Both the position numbers and the translations under genes were made by a program. The notes under the pieces were generated by a model, which did no database searches, had not been told where the DNA came from, and was given only the letters and a program-made list of their open reading frames with translations. This document shows positions 15,854 to 24,038 of a DNA stretch of 29,944 nt, in pieces. Source of the DNA: CAZWXH01 sp964637725 (GTDB taxonomy: Bacteria; Bacillota_I; Bacilli_A; Erysipelotrichales; Coprobacillaceae); the NCBI GenBank assembly GCA_964637725.1, contig CAZWXH010000009.1:1-29944 (forward strand), written 5' to 3'. Position 1 is the first letter of the stretch. Each line of letters opens with the position of its first letter.

Positions 15854-16954
15854 ATTTTGTCCTGGTTCATATAATAATGCTCTTCCTTCAATTAAACAAA
15901 CTGGTTCTCCAACCATATAACTGAAGTTTGTTTCAAAAAGAATACCTTTTGATTGATCTTTTTTAAGTTCAAATGATTCTAATGTCCCACCTTTTTGTGA
16001 AGCAACAATTAACCAACGATCATTAACTAAAATCATTGATCTTGGATTTTCATCAGTATCAACAAACTCTTTATATGTTAATTCTCCTGTATCCTTATCA
16101 ATAGTATAGACAGCCACTGAGTCATGTCCTCTGTTAGACGCAAATAAATATTTTCCTTCTTCAGATATAACAATGTCACCAGCTAAACTTTCTTGATCAT
16201 ATTCATCTTTTGGATATGTATCTAGTTCTTGAAGAAATGTAAAATGACAATCATCATATGCATATACACAAACTGTATTAGAAATTTCATTTAATACATA
16301 AGCATACTTTCCATCAGGTGTGAAAATCATTTTCTTAGGTCCACTGCCTGGTTTTAACTTAATTGTGTTTTCATCATCACGCTCTAATTGTCCTTTTTCA
16401 ACAATTTTATAAAGAACAACTTCATCAGTTCCTAAATCACAAACAAAGATACGTTTATGATCAGGTGTTTCTTCAATAAAATGTGGATGTGGTTGACTTT
16501 GACGAATAGGATCCAATCCACTACCATGGTGTTCTATCGCTTGTGTGACTTTAACAATCTTTTGTTTTAAAATTGCAATAACAACAACTTCACCACTATA
16601 GAAATCAGCACAGTATGCATAACTTCTATCCTCATTAACAAAACAACTCATATAAGTTTTACCTTGTCGATAAGTACGCCCTGCTAAACCAAATTGAAGT
16701 TCCATAGCCGCATATTGCCATAAACCACCATCAGTTACTCTACCTGTATTATTCTTATAACAAACATACATAAAACGTTCACGTTTATATATACTTGTTG
16801 GATTAGCCATTGATTTATAGAATTTCTTCTTTAACAATTCTCCATTATCAACATCTAAATGAAAGGCATATATTCCTCTAGTTAAATCATTTCCATAACT
16901 TCCAACAAAAATAGGTTTAACATTTCTTCTATTTCCAAATAACCCTCTACCCAT
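15845..16954 (-). CDS. Lactonase-family beta-propeller protein
   Basis: 369 aa with the repeats of a seven-bladed propeller of the lactonase / YbhE-type 6-phosphogluconolactonase family (COG2706). Examples are FVGSYGNDLTRGIYAFHLD at the start, SQPHPHFIEETPDHKRIFVCDLG in the middle, GSGPKKMIFTPDGKYAYVLNE and VISEEGKYLFASNRGHDSVAVY. No signal peptide is seen, so it is probably cytoplasmic. Members include 6-phosphogluconolactonases but most are untested, so the substrate is open. The start has a strong AAGGAGG. It lies between the DUF1292 gene and nagZ, where B. subtilis has mltG directly, so it is a local insertion in the conserved cluster. Confidence 0.88.
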   Translation of the reverse strand: MGRGLFGNRRNVKPIFVGSYGNDLTRGIYAFHLDVDNGELLKKKFYKSMANPTSIYKRERFMYVCYKNNTGRVTDGGLWQYAAMELQFGLAGRTYRQGKTYMSCFVNEDRSYAYCADFYSGEVVVIAILKQKIVKVTQAIEHHGSGLDPIRQSQPHPHFIEETPDHKRIFVCDLGTDEVVLYKIVEKGQLERDDENTIKLKPGSGPKKMIFTPDGKYAYVLNEISNTVCVYAYDDCHFTFLQELDTYPKDEYDQESLAGDIVISEEGKYLFASNRGHDSVAVYTIDKDTGELTYKEFVDTDENPRSMILVNDRWLIVASQKGGTLESFELKKDQSKGILFETNFSYMVGEPVCLIEGRALLYEPGQNEE

Positions 16955-17010
16955 AACTTTTCCTCCTTAAAACATTTCAAACATTATTTCATACTTTTAT
17001 GAATTCTATA

Positions 17011-17041
17011 TAAACAAAGAAAGGTAACATTGTTACCTTTA
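17011..17041 (-). terminator. Terminator of the alaS-ireB-ruvX-DUF1292 unit
   Basis: AAAGGTAACA (17020-17029) and TGTTACCTTT (17031-17040) are a perfect inverted repeat. On the minus strand it is followed by a short T-rich stretch (CTTTGTTTA). The stop codon of the DUF1292 gene overlaps the stem. Confidence 0.6.
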
Positions 17042-17410
17042 GTTTTTATGACAACAACATTCATGATCGTCATCACCATCGTGACAACATTCATGATCTT
17101 CATCATCATGTTTGCATTCATGATCACCTTCACCATGACAGCATCCTTCATGACCACATTCTTCTTCTTCATCATCAGCAACAAAACTGCTGAAAACTTC
17201 TTCTACCATTTCCCATTCTTCTGGTGTTTCAATTGGGAATAAATGTCCTTCTTCATCATAAATAGATGAGAACACTTGTGGTTCTTCTACTGTAGAATCA
17301 TAGTATAATACATAACTCTTTCCAGTATCTTCATTATCAAAAGTAAATAAAACATCAAATTCTAATTCTTTTCCATCTTCATCTATTACTTGTATTTTGT
17401 TTGCGTCCAT
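17039..17410 (-). CDS. DUF1292 (YrzB) protein with Cys/His/Asp-rich tail
   Basis: Residues 1-80 are a normal DUF1292 domain (IQVIDEDGKELEFDVLFTF, GKSYVLYY, PIETPEEWEMVEEVF), the YrzB family found after ireB and ruvX in many Firmicutes; its function is unknown. About 43 residues are added at the C-terminus, made almost only of C, H, D, E and G, with repeated DHECKH / DHECCH / DHECCCH units. About nine cysteines and ten histidines suggest metal binding (zinc, copper or nickel), which is inference. Two adjacent ATGs exist; the second (17410) has better spacing from AAGGAG. The first would add one Met and overlap the ruvX stop. Confidence 0.9.
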   Translation of the reverse strand: MDANKIQVIDEDGKELEFDVLFTFDNEDTGKSYVLYYDSTVEEPQVFSSIYDEEGHLFPIETPEEWEMVEEVFSSFVADDEEEECGHEGCCHGEGDHECKHDDEDHECCHDGDDDHECCCHKN

Positions 17411-17412
17411 CA

Positions 17413-17835
17413 TTATCTCCTTTGTCCATCTAAATAGCCTTGTAGTATCCCTACTGCAGCCATCTTATCAATGACTTGTTTTCTTTTTTTTCTTGATACA
17501 TCTGCAAATATTAATTGATTTTGAGCAACTACAGTTGTTAATCTTTCATCAATTAAAATCACTTCTACGTCCATCATACTTTCAAGCTTCGCTTTAAAAT
17601 CAATAGAGATTTGTGCTCTTTCGCCCAAATCTCCATTCATGTGCTTAGGAAGACCTAAAACAATTGTATGAATATGATTTTGTTCAACGATATCTTTGAT
17701 ATGATAAGCAGGACTATTATAATGATTCTCCTTAAAATGATATGTTTCCACACCATGAGCCATCATTCCTAGCGCGTCACTCATCGCTATTCCACATGTT
17801 CTTGATCCTAAATCTAATCCTAATATCTTTTCCAC
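17413..17835 (-). CDS. ruvX: RuvX/YqgF family putative pre-16S rRNA nuclease
   Basis: 140-aa RNase H-fold protein. Conserved acidic residues are in ILGLDLGSRTCGIA (D8), VLGLPKHMNGDLGERA and LIDERLTT, followed by the IDKMAAVGILQGYLD helix ending the family domain. In E. coli the YqgF protein matures the 5' end of 16S rRNA; it was also proposed as a Holliday junction resolvase. The start is GTG at 17835, directly after the ireB stop, with GGAG 9 bases upstream. Second in the alaS-ireB-ruvX-DUF1292 order typical of Firmicutes. Confidence 0.94.
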   Translation of the reverse strand: MEKILGLDLGSRTCGIAMSDALGMMAHGVETYHFKENHYNSPAYHIKDIVEQNHIHTIVLGLPKHMNGDLGERAQISIDFKAKLESMMDVEVILIDERLTTVVAQNQLIFADVSRKKRKQVIDKMAAVGILQGYLDGQRR

Positions 17836-18093
17836 TTATTTTGACTCCAAATAGAACTTTACAAGTTCTTCAATAATTTCATCACGATCAATTTGTTGAA
17901 TAATTGAACGAGCACCTTTATGACTTGAAATATAAGCGGGATCATTAGAAATAAGATATCCTGCAATTTGATGCACAGCATTATAACCTCTTTCATCTAA
18001 TGCTGAAGCAACGGTCATTAAATTTGAATGAATAACTTCTCTTTTAATTTCCTCTGAATTAAATAGACGTGTCTGAGTAAAATCTTTTGCCAT
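17836..18093 (-). CDS. IreB family regulatory phosphoprotein (UPF0297)
   Basis: 85 aa, matching the DUF965/IreB family over its whole length: TRLFNSEEIKREVI, VASALDERGYNAVHQIAGYLISNDPAYISSH and IIQQIDRDEIIEELVKFYLE. In Enterococcus faecalis IreB is a substrate of the Ser/Thr kinase IreK and lowers cephalosporin resistance; B. subtilis YrzL occupies the same position. The start has GGAGGT about 9 bases upstream. No kinase gene is in the window. Threonines near the N-terminus (FTQTRLF) correspond to the phosphorylated region in E. faecalis. Confidence 0.94.
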   Translation of the reverse strand: MAKDFTQTRLFNSEEIKREVIHSNLMTVASALDERGYNAVHQIAGYLISNDPAYISSHKGARSIIQQIDRDEIIEELVKFYLESK

Positions 18094-18162
18094 AGCTTAC
18101 GTACCTCCTGTCTACATAATTTAATATTACACTATCTTACTTCAAATTGCTAGCAAAAGGTG

Positions 18163-20772
18163 TTAAAATACTTGCTTTATTTGTATAATTGCATCCGCTA
18201 TTTTATCTAGAGAAGAACATCCACCTTGCGCGAAATCTGGCTTTCCGCCACCTCTTCCACCTGTAACTTCATTTATTGTTTTAACAATATCTCCAGCTTT
18301 AAAACCTGATGAAACCATTGAAGGAGTCAATCCTACAAAGTATGAAACTTTAGCTTCATATTCACTAACGAAAACAACAACACCATTCTCTAGTTGATCA
18401 CGTAATTCAAATGTCATTTGTTTGGCAATTGAATTTTCTTTAGTTTCAGAAACATATAAGAATTGTACACCATTAATATCTTCAATATTCTTTGATTTTT
18501 CTTTTGCTTCAATACTATTGATTTTATCTAAATAATGATCTCTCTCTTTTTTGATTTCATTAGCTTCATCAATAAAGTTTGTTAATTTCTCAACAACATC
18601 ATTTTTATTCTTAAGTTTTAAGACTTCGCTTATTGTTTGGACAGTTTCCTCATTTTTCTTTAATGCTAAATATGCAAGGTGCGCTGTAACTGCTTCAATA
18701 CGTCTAACACCTGAACCAATACTTTCTTCAGTTTCAATCTTAAATAAACCAATTTGTGCACTGTTAGAAACATGACAACCACCACATAATTCTTTAGAAT
18801 AATCTCCAACACTAACAACTCTGACTTGATCACCATATTTTTCATCAAATAAAGCCATTGCTCCTGAAGCCATTGCTTCATCTTTACTCATCAGTTGAAC
18901 ATCAACTTCTAAACCTTTAAAGATTTGTTCATTAACTTGGTCTTCAACTTGACGAATCTCTTCATCACTCATCTTTTGAGGATGCGTAAAGTCAAAACGT
19001 AATCTTTCGCTATTGACATAAGAACCTGCTTGACTGACATGCTCTCCTAAGATACTTTTTAAAGCCTTTTGTAGTAAATGCGTAGCTGTATGATTATTTT
19101 GTGTGAGTGAACGCCTATGCATGTCTACACACAATGTTAAAGTATCTCCAACCTTGACATTGCCTTTTTCTATTTCTATGACATGCAAATGTTGTTGGTG
19201 TGGGGCTTTTGATACATAAGTAACATTTAATGATGTTTCATCATTTGACATTATCCCAATATCAGCACATTGACCACCCATCTCAGCATAGAAAGATGTA
19301 TGATCTAGGATAATTTCACCCTTGTCTGTAATCTTTTCACATTTTACACCATCAATAAATGTTGCAATAACCTTTGCGGTCATTGGTGTTGGATCGTATG
19401 TAAATGTACTTGGTATATCAAAGGCCATAAGATCAGGTTTTTGGGATGACATTGATTCATTATCACCTCTAGCATTTCTAGCACGATCTTGTTGTGCTTT
19501 CATTTCAACTTTAAAACCTTCTTCATCCACAGTAAACTGACTTTCTTGTGCAATTTCGACAGTTAATTCTAAAGGAAAACCATATGTATCATATAATTTA
19601 AATGCATCTTTTCCACTTAATTGTTGATGACTAGATTTTTCTAACATTTGTGTTAACAGTTTTTCACCATGTGATAATGTTTTATGAAAAGCTTCTTCTT
19701 CTTTTTTAACAAGACCACTTACATATTCAACTTTAGCAGGAAGATAATCATAGAAATCCTTCATGATATCAGCAACAACAATCACTAACTCATACATAAA
19801 TGAATGATTAATTCCAATCTTTTTCCCAAAACGAACAGCTCGTCTTAAAATTCTTCTTAAAACATAACCTCTTCCAGCATTGTCAAATAATGCGCCATCA
19901 CTTAAGGCAAAAGTAACTGTACGAATATGATCAGCAATGACACGATATGCCATTTTATTATCAACATATTTCACATCGGCCATCTTTTCAGTAGCTTGGA
20001 TGATAGGTAAAAAGAAATCTGTATCAAAGTTTGTTTCTCCACCTTGAATAATACTGACTAATCTCTCAAGTCCCATTCCAGTATCAATATTTTTCTGTGG
20101 TAATTCTTTATATTCTTTTCTATCAATTGCAGGATTACAATCATATTGTGAGAAAACAACATTCCATATTTCAATATAACGATCATTTTCTAATTCTTCA
20201 AAGAATAACTTTGTTCCTAATCCTTCAGGATCATATGCTTCTCCTCGATCATAGAAAATCTCTGAATCTGGACCTCCAGGTCCTTCTCCTATTTCCCAGA
20301 AGTTACCATCAGTCTTTAATAAATGTGAAGGATCAACGTGACATACTTCAGTCCAAATTCGATAAGCTTCTTCATCATCAGTATAAACAGTAATATAAAG
20401 TTTATCTTTATCAAAACCAATCCATTCCTCACTTGTTAAAAATTCCCAAGCATAAGGAATCGCATCTTCTTTGAAATAATCTCCAATTGAAAAGTTCCCT
20501 AACATTTCAAAGAAAGTATGATGTCTTGCTGTTTTTCCAACATTTTCAATATCGTTTGTACGAATTGATTTTTGAGCATTAACAATACGATTACATGCTG
20601 GTTGTTCACTTCCATCAAAATATTTTTTTAAAGCTGCAACACCAGCATTAATCCATAGTAATGTTGGATCATTATGGGGTATTAATGATGCTCCTGGTTC
20701 TACCATATGTCCTTTTGATTTAAAGAAATCTAAAAACATTTGTCTTACTTGATTACCTGTTAATTGTTTCAT
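18163..20772 (-). CDS. alaS: Alanyl-tRNA synthetase
   Basis: 869 aa, full length. The N-terminal catalytic core has RQMFLDFFKSKGHMVEPGASL, motif 2-type TARHHTFFEMLGNFSIGDYF and the GMGLERL motif 3. The editing domain carries the zinc ligands H561-x(3)-H565 (HTATHLL) and C663-x(3)-H667 (CGGCH), and the C-Ala domain ends with GGRGGGKPDFAQGG. It charges tRNA-Ala with alanine and removes mischarged Ser or Gly. It heads the ireB-ruvX-DUF1292 unit and is controlled by a T-box leader with an Ala specifier. Confidence 0.97.
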   Translation of the reverse strand: MKQLTGNQVRQMFLDFFKSKGHMVEPGASLIPHNDPTLLWINAGVAALKKYFDGSEQPACNRIVNAQKSIRTNDIENVGKTARHHTFFEMLGNFSIGDYFKEDAIPYAWEFLTSEEWIGFDKDKLYITVYTDDEEAYRIWTEVCHVDPSHLLKTDGNFWEIGEGPGGPDSEIFYDRGEAYDPEGLGTKLFFEELENDRYIEIWNVVFSQYDCNPAIDRKEYKELPQKNIDTGMGLERLVSIIQGGETNFDTDFFLPIIQATEKMADVKYVDNKMAYRVIADHIRTVTFALSDGALFDNAGRGYVLRRILRRAVRFGKKIGINHSFMYELVIVVADIMKDFYDYLPAKVEYVSGLVKKEEEAFHKTLSHGEKLLTQMLEKSSHQQLSGKDAFKLYDTYGFPLELTVEIAQESQFTVDEEGFKVEMKAQQDRARNARGDNESMSSQKPDLMAFDIPSTFTYDPTPMTAKVIATFIDGVKCEKITDKGEIILDHTSFYAEMGGQCADIGIMSNDETSLNVTYVSKAPHQQHLHVIEIEKGNVKVGDTLTLCVDMHRRSLTQNNHTATHLLQKALKSILGEHVSQAGSYVNSERLRFDFTHPQKMSDEEIRQVEDQVNEQIFKGLEVDVQLMSKDEAMASGAMALFDEKYGDQVRVVSVGDYSKELCGGCHVSNSAQIGLFKIETEESIGSGVRRIEAVTAHLAYLALKKNEETVQTISEVLKLKNKNDVVEKLTNFIDEANEIKKERDHYLDKINSIEAKEKSKNIEDINGVQFLYVSETKENSIAKQMTFELRDQLENGVVVFVSEYEAKVSYFVGLTPSMVSSGFKAGDIVKTINEVTGGRGGGKPDFAQGGCSSLDKIADAIIQIKQVF

Positions 20773-20802
20773 AATATATTCTCTCCTTTTTTTAAAATAA
20801 AA

Positions 20803-21012
20803 AACACATCCTAGTCAAAGGACGTGTTATACGCGGTACCACCTTTATTCATAATCATATGATTATGCTCTTGAAACCTGTAACGTAGGTATACGTTGAT
20901 GTTTACATCACTCTCAAAAGTAGCTTTCTTTATTCATTAACTAGGAATTCACACCATCCATTCCCTCTCTTAAAGTCCATGTATAAATACTTTTCTTTTT
21001 CAACGATTTGAC
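20803..21012 (-). promoter_or_regulatory. T-box riboswitch of alaS, alanine (GCT) specifier
   Basis: On the minus strand: AGTA of the specifier loop, the distal stem I signature AAGAGAGGGAATGGATGGTG (near 20950-20970), specifier GCT at 20923-20925 in GAAAGCTAC, T-box core GGTGGTACCGCG (20832-20843) and terminator stem AACACGTCC/GGATGTGTT (20803-20828) followed by T. UGGU fits the A73 discriminator of tRNA-Ala. The specifier matches the downstream gene, so the assignment is firm. Confidence 0.94.
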
Positions 21013-21018
21013 TTATGT

Positions 21019-21047
21019 ATTATAACCAATTTAAATAAATAAATCAA
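21019..21047 (-). promoter_or_regulatory. Promoter of the alaS T-box unit
   Basis: Minus-strand TTGATT (21042-21047), 17-bp spacer and TATAAT (21019-21024). The -35 box lies immediately beside the stop codon of the upstream isochorismatase gene. Confidence 0.75.
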
Positions 21048-21048
21048 C

Positions 21049-21582
21049 TCATTCAGTGTTTTTTGTCATATGGTCAATCATTTCTTGTAATGTTATACAC
21101 TTTGCATACCTGTTCTTCCAAATAAATTCATTATAATAACGATAACTCTCTTCTTTACTCATATAGTTATTATGAGTCGTGCTATTGCAATAGGCAGGGA
21201 CATAAACGTCAAAGCCATATTCAAATGCACATTTTACTGTTGCATCAATACAATATTCAGTTTGTAGCCCTACGACTATAATTTCATTAACATCTTTAGA
21301 TCTTAAATATGTTAATAAACCAGAATCTTTAAATGGGCTGTTGACATTTTTATCAAAAATAAATTCATTACTTAATGGTTTGAAATCATCAACAATTTCA
21401 AAACCATCTTTCCCTTTTGTGAGTTTATTATTTACACCGTCATCATGGCGAACAAAAATCACTTCAATATGTTGAACTCGCGCCACTTGAATCATTGTTT
21501 TAATATTGTTTTTAAAAACTTCATAATTATACAATTCTTCATTCATAATTGTTTTTTGCGTATCAACAACAAGTAATACCAT
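21049..21582 (-). CDS. Isochorismatase-family cysteine hydrolase
   Basis: 177 aa with the family triad D7 (LLVVDTQ), K78 (FDKNVNSPF) and C111 (GLQTEYCIDATV). The family includes nicotinamidases and isochorismatases. The sequence lacks the HxDxH metal site expected of nicotinamidase (it has RHDDGV), so a small amidase-like hydrolase of unknown substrate is the better call. It is complete, with AAAGGAG before the start and a TATAAT at 21619-21624. The alaS promoter begins at its 3' end. Confidence 0.9.
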   Translation of the reverse strand: MVLLVVDTQKTIMNEELYNYEVFKNNIKTMIQVARVQHIEVIFVRHDDGVNNKLTKGKDGFEIVDDFKPLSNEFIFDKNVNSPFKDSGLLTYLRSKDVNEIIVVGLQTEYCIDATVKCAFEYGFDVYVPAYCNSTTHNNYMSKEESYRYYNEFIWKNRYAKCITLQEMIDHMTKNTE

Positions 21583-21689
21583 ATCTATATCTCCTTTACA
21601 ATTTTAATCATGCTTACTATTATAATCCTTTTTTATTTCAAATATAAAATCATATTTTCACCCTTTTAGTATAACTTAAATAAATCAAT

Positions 21690-21728
21690 AATAAAAGAAC
21701 ACAATGCATTATGTATTGTGTTCTTTTA
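21690..21728 (-). terminator. Terminator of the Na/Pi cotransporter gene
   Basis: AAAAGAACACAATG (21693-21706) pairs with TATTGTGTTCTTTT (21714-21727) apart from one G-T pair. On the minus strand a T-rich run follows. The gene's stop codon lies in the loop. Confidence 0.7.
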
Positions 21729-22659
21729 AAGGTAATATTTTATAAATAATTTTTAACATATATCCATCAATAAACAAAACAACAAGAGTTGTCACAATAT
21801 TGAAGACAGTATGTAAATTCGCAAGTTGTGACATCGGGAGATTTGGCGTCCATGAGGCAATAACATTTAACAAAGGTGTAAGTGTACATATTCCTAAAAA
21901 CACCAATGTGCCAAAGACATTAAACATAACATGAAATAATGTTAAACGTTTTGAATTTCGGCATCCTGATAATGATGCGAGAAATGCTGTTATACAAGTC
22001 CCGATATTTAAACCAAACACAACAAAGGCTGCTGAATGAAATGGAATTAATCCTTTTGCTGCAATTGTTTGTAAAATTCCCATTGAAGCAGATGAACTTT
22101 GAATAACGGCTGTAAAGACAGCTCCAAAGCCAATTGCTAATAATGGATTTGATAAAGTCGTCATAAAATTAATAAAGACGGCTGATGTTTGTAAAGGTTC
22201 CATTGATAGTGCCATAAATTCTAACCCCATAAATAAAATCCCAAAGCCACCAATGATTTCACCAATATCGCTAATCACTTTACTTTTAAAGAACAATGCC
22301 ATAGCAACTCCTACTATCGCAAATATTGGTGCAATAGCACCTACATCTAAAGCAATAATTTGTCCTGTAATAGTGGTTCCTATATTAGCCCCCATAACAA
22401 CCCACATAGCTCTATCTAACTTCATTAACTTCGCATTAACGAAACCTATTAACATAACTGTCATTGCTGAAGAACTTTGAATAATACAAGTCACTCCAGC
22501 GCCTACTAATACAGCTTTTATTTTATTATCAGTTAACTTTTCTAATATATATTCTAATCTTTCACCAGCCGCTTTTTCTAATCCTTCTGACATCATTTTC
22601 ATTCCGTATAAGAATAATGCCAGTCCCCCAAACAATCCTAATATATCTGATGTACTCAT
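21709..22659 (-). CDS. Na+/phosphate cotransporter family protein, short form without PhoU domain
   Basis: 316 aa with the two Na_Pi_cotrans repeats, each containing the diagnostic QSSSA motif (CIIQSSSAMTVM and AVIQSSSASMG), the GANIGTT and GLNIGTC helices, and a GLALFLYGMKMMSEGLE N-terminus. Full-length bacterial NptA/YjbB types add a cytoplasmic PhoU-like domain; here the protein stops after the last membrane helix (GYMLKIIYKILPL). The start is the ATG at 22659: AAAGGAGAA just upstream is itself read as Lys-Gly-Glu by the longer frame beginning at 22686, which I reject. Phosphate transport is by family only. Confidence 0.88.
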   Translation of the reverse strand: MSTSDILGLFGGLALFLYGMKMMSEGLEKAAGERLEYILEKLTDNKIKAVLVGAGVTCIIQSSSAMTVMLIGFVNAKLMKLDRAMWVVMGANIGTTITGQIIALDVGAIAPIFAIVGVAMALFFKSKVISDIGEIIGGFGILFMGLEFMALSMEPLQTSAVFINFMTTLSNPLLAIGFGAVFTAVIQSSSASMGILQTIAAKGLIPFHSAAFVVFGLNIGTCITAFLASLSGCRNSKRLTLFHVMFNVFGTLVFLGICTLTPLLNVIASWTPNLPMSQLANLHTVFNIVTTLVVLFIDGYMLKIIYKILPLKEHNT

Positions 22660-22761
22660 ATGACGTTCTCCTTTTATTAACATCATTATATCTCTTACAA
22701 GATAAGGAAGTTGTTAAATTAAGGTAAAACATATGTTAATTTTGTGTTAAATATTTACATA

Positions 22762-23805
22762 TTATGTCTTTTCATTCGTATTAAAGACTAAATGTTTCAT
22801 TTGTGTAAAGATATTTAAGTTTTTGAAAAGTTCAATAATAAGTAAAGTATAAGATAATAAGATTGGTGAGAAAATCATTCCCACTAATCCAAATAAGTCA
22901 CCAAAGAATGTTAAAGCAATAAATAGGGCAATAGGATGAAGCTTAATACATTTAGAAAATAAATAAGGTTGTAAATAAGAAGACTCAATGTATTGTAAAA
23001 TAACGACAACTATTAAAGTAGCATAACCAAGTTGGGGATTATTTATATACTCATAGATTATCACTGGTATTCCCCCAATATAAGGTCCAATATATGGAAT
23101 AAGATTAGTAATAGCTAAAAATAAAGCTATCCATACAAATAACTTCATATCAATAAAGAAGAAAGGAATCAAACACATGACAAAGAATAATGAAAAATCA
23201 ATACATAAAGATTTCATAAATTGATATGTTAAAAGTTTTAATCTTTTAAGTGTTTGCGTACAAATAGCTTGTTTAGAAAACGATATAAAAGCAATGGCTT
23301 TTTCTATCAAATGTAAATTATCAAAAGATAGATAAAAAGAAATTCCCATTGCTAATAATATATTGGTTACCCAATATATTAGAGATTGTGTCCAACCATT
23401 AATCATTCCAATTAAATAATCTAAAACATTATAATCCTCTAAGAATTGAAATATAGTTATAAAAATAGGGTTCAAACGAAACTTCCCATTACAATAATCA
23501 TTATATAACTTTAAACATTGTTCTAATATATATGGCGCAAAAAAATAACATGCAATTATAAATAATAATGACAATGATAAATAGAGATGAATAACAACCA
23601 CTTTCCTATCAAGACGTTCACTACTAAAATAATTAATAATAGGATCTAATAAGAAATGAAAAAACAAAGCAATAATTAAAGGAAAAAGTAAGTTCAAAAC
23701 ATATAAAAAGAATTCCTTTACCAAAAAAAGTGTAAATACATAATATAGTAAAATTGCGCACACACTATAGATGATTATATTTTTTGCGATTGTAACCCGA
23801 TTCAT
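22762..23805 (-). CDS. AI-2E family transporter (YrrI position)
   Basis: 347-aa membrane protein with about seven hydrophobic helices. The AI-2E signature is NLIPYIGPYIGGIPVIIYEY around residue 240, followed by VVVILQYIESSYLQPYLFSK and the HPIALFIALTFFGDLFGLVGMIFSPILL block. Members export AI-2, sodium/protons or other small molecules; most are unassigned. In B. subtilis the yrrI gene of this family sits between recD2 and alaS as here, although this window has a hydrolase and a Na/Pi gene in place of glnQHMP. Confidence 0.9.
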   Translation of the reverse strand: MNRVTIAKNIIIYSVCAILLYYVFTLFLVKEFFLYVLNLLFPLIIALFFHFLLDPIINYFSSERLDRKVVVIHLYLSLSLLFIIACYFFAPYILEQCLKLYNDYCNGKFRLNPIFITIFQFLEDYNVLDYLIGMINGWTQSLIYWVTNILLAMGISFYLSFDNLHLIEKAIAFISFSKQAICTQTLKRLKLLTYQFMKSLCIDFSLFFVMCLIPFFFIDMKLFVWIALFLAITNLIPYIGPYIGGIPVIIYEYINNPQLGYATLIVVVILQYIESSYLQPYLFSKCIKLHPIALFIALTFFGDLFGLVGMIFSPILLSYTLLIIELFKNLNIFTQMKHLVFNTNEKT

Positions 23806-23828
23806 AAGTTAATCCCCTTTCGAATAAG

Positions 23829-23851
23829 AAAAGGACTACAATAGTCCTTTT
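23829..23851 (-). terminator. Terminator after the mnmA-recD2-microprotein unit
   Basis: AAAAGGACT (23829-23837) pairs perfectly with AGTCCTTTT (23843-23851), 8 bases past the stop of the 45-aa gene. On the minus strand the stem ends in TTTTCTTATT. Confidence 0.65.
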
Positions 23852-23858
23852 GTACCTC

Positions 23859-23996
23859 TTAAAGTTGATCTTTGATAGCCTTTTTTGCTTTATGAACTGA
23901 ATGTTCAATATCATCAGCACAAGGCATATCACTCATGAAAATCATTGCTGCAGCAACAATTCCAGCTGAGAAAAAAGCAACTGCTAATTTAGACAT
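23859..23996 (-). CDS. 45-aa membrane microprotein beside recD2
   Basis: A complete small gene: ATG at 23996, stop at 23859, GGAG 9 bases before the ATG. The product has one hydrophobic helix (LAVAFFSAGIVAAAMIFM, residues 4-21), then a polar tail with DMPCADDIEHS and a basic end HKAKKAIKDQ. It lies 42 bases after recD2 and ends at a terminator, so it is probably the last gene of the mnmA-recD2 unit. B. subtilis has small single-helix genes (yrzQ, yrzR; DUF3918) at the matching place between recD2 and yrrI. Homology to those is a guess from position and size. Confidence 0.7.
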   Translation of the reverse strand: MSKLAVAFFSAGIVAAAMIFMSDMPCADDIEHSVHKAKKAIKDQL

Positions 23997-24038
23997 AGTG
24001 TCTCACTCCTTCAAAAGTACATTCTTAGTATGTTCTTT

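Noticed and set aside
16984..17242. Met/Val-rich and Thr/Phe-rich frames on both strands across 17000-17240
   Set aside because: They are other-frame reads of the GAT/CAT/TGT-rich Cys/His tail of the DUF1292 gene.
21709..22686. Longer Na/Pi frame starting at 22686
   Set aside because: The extra residues encode the AAAGGAGAA ribosome binding site of the ATG at 22659, and the family N-terminus begins there.
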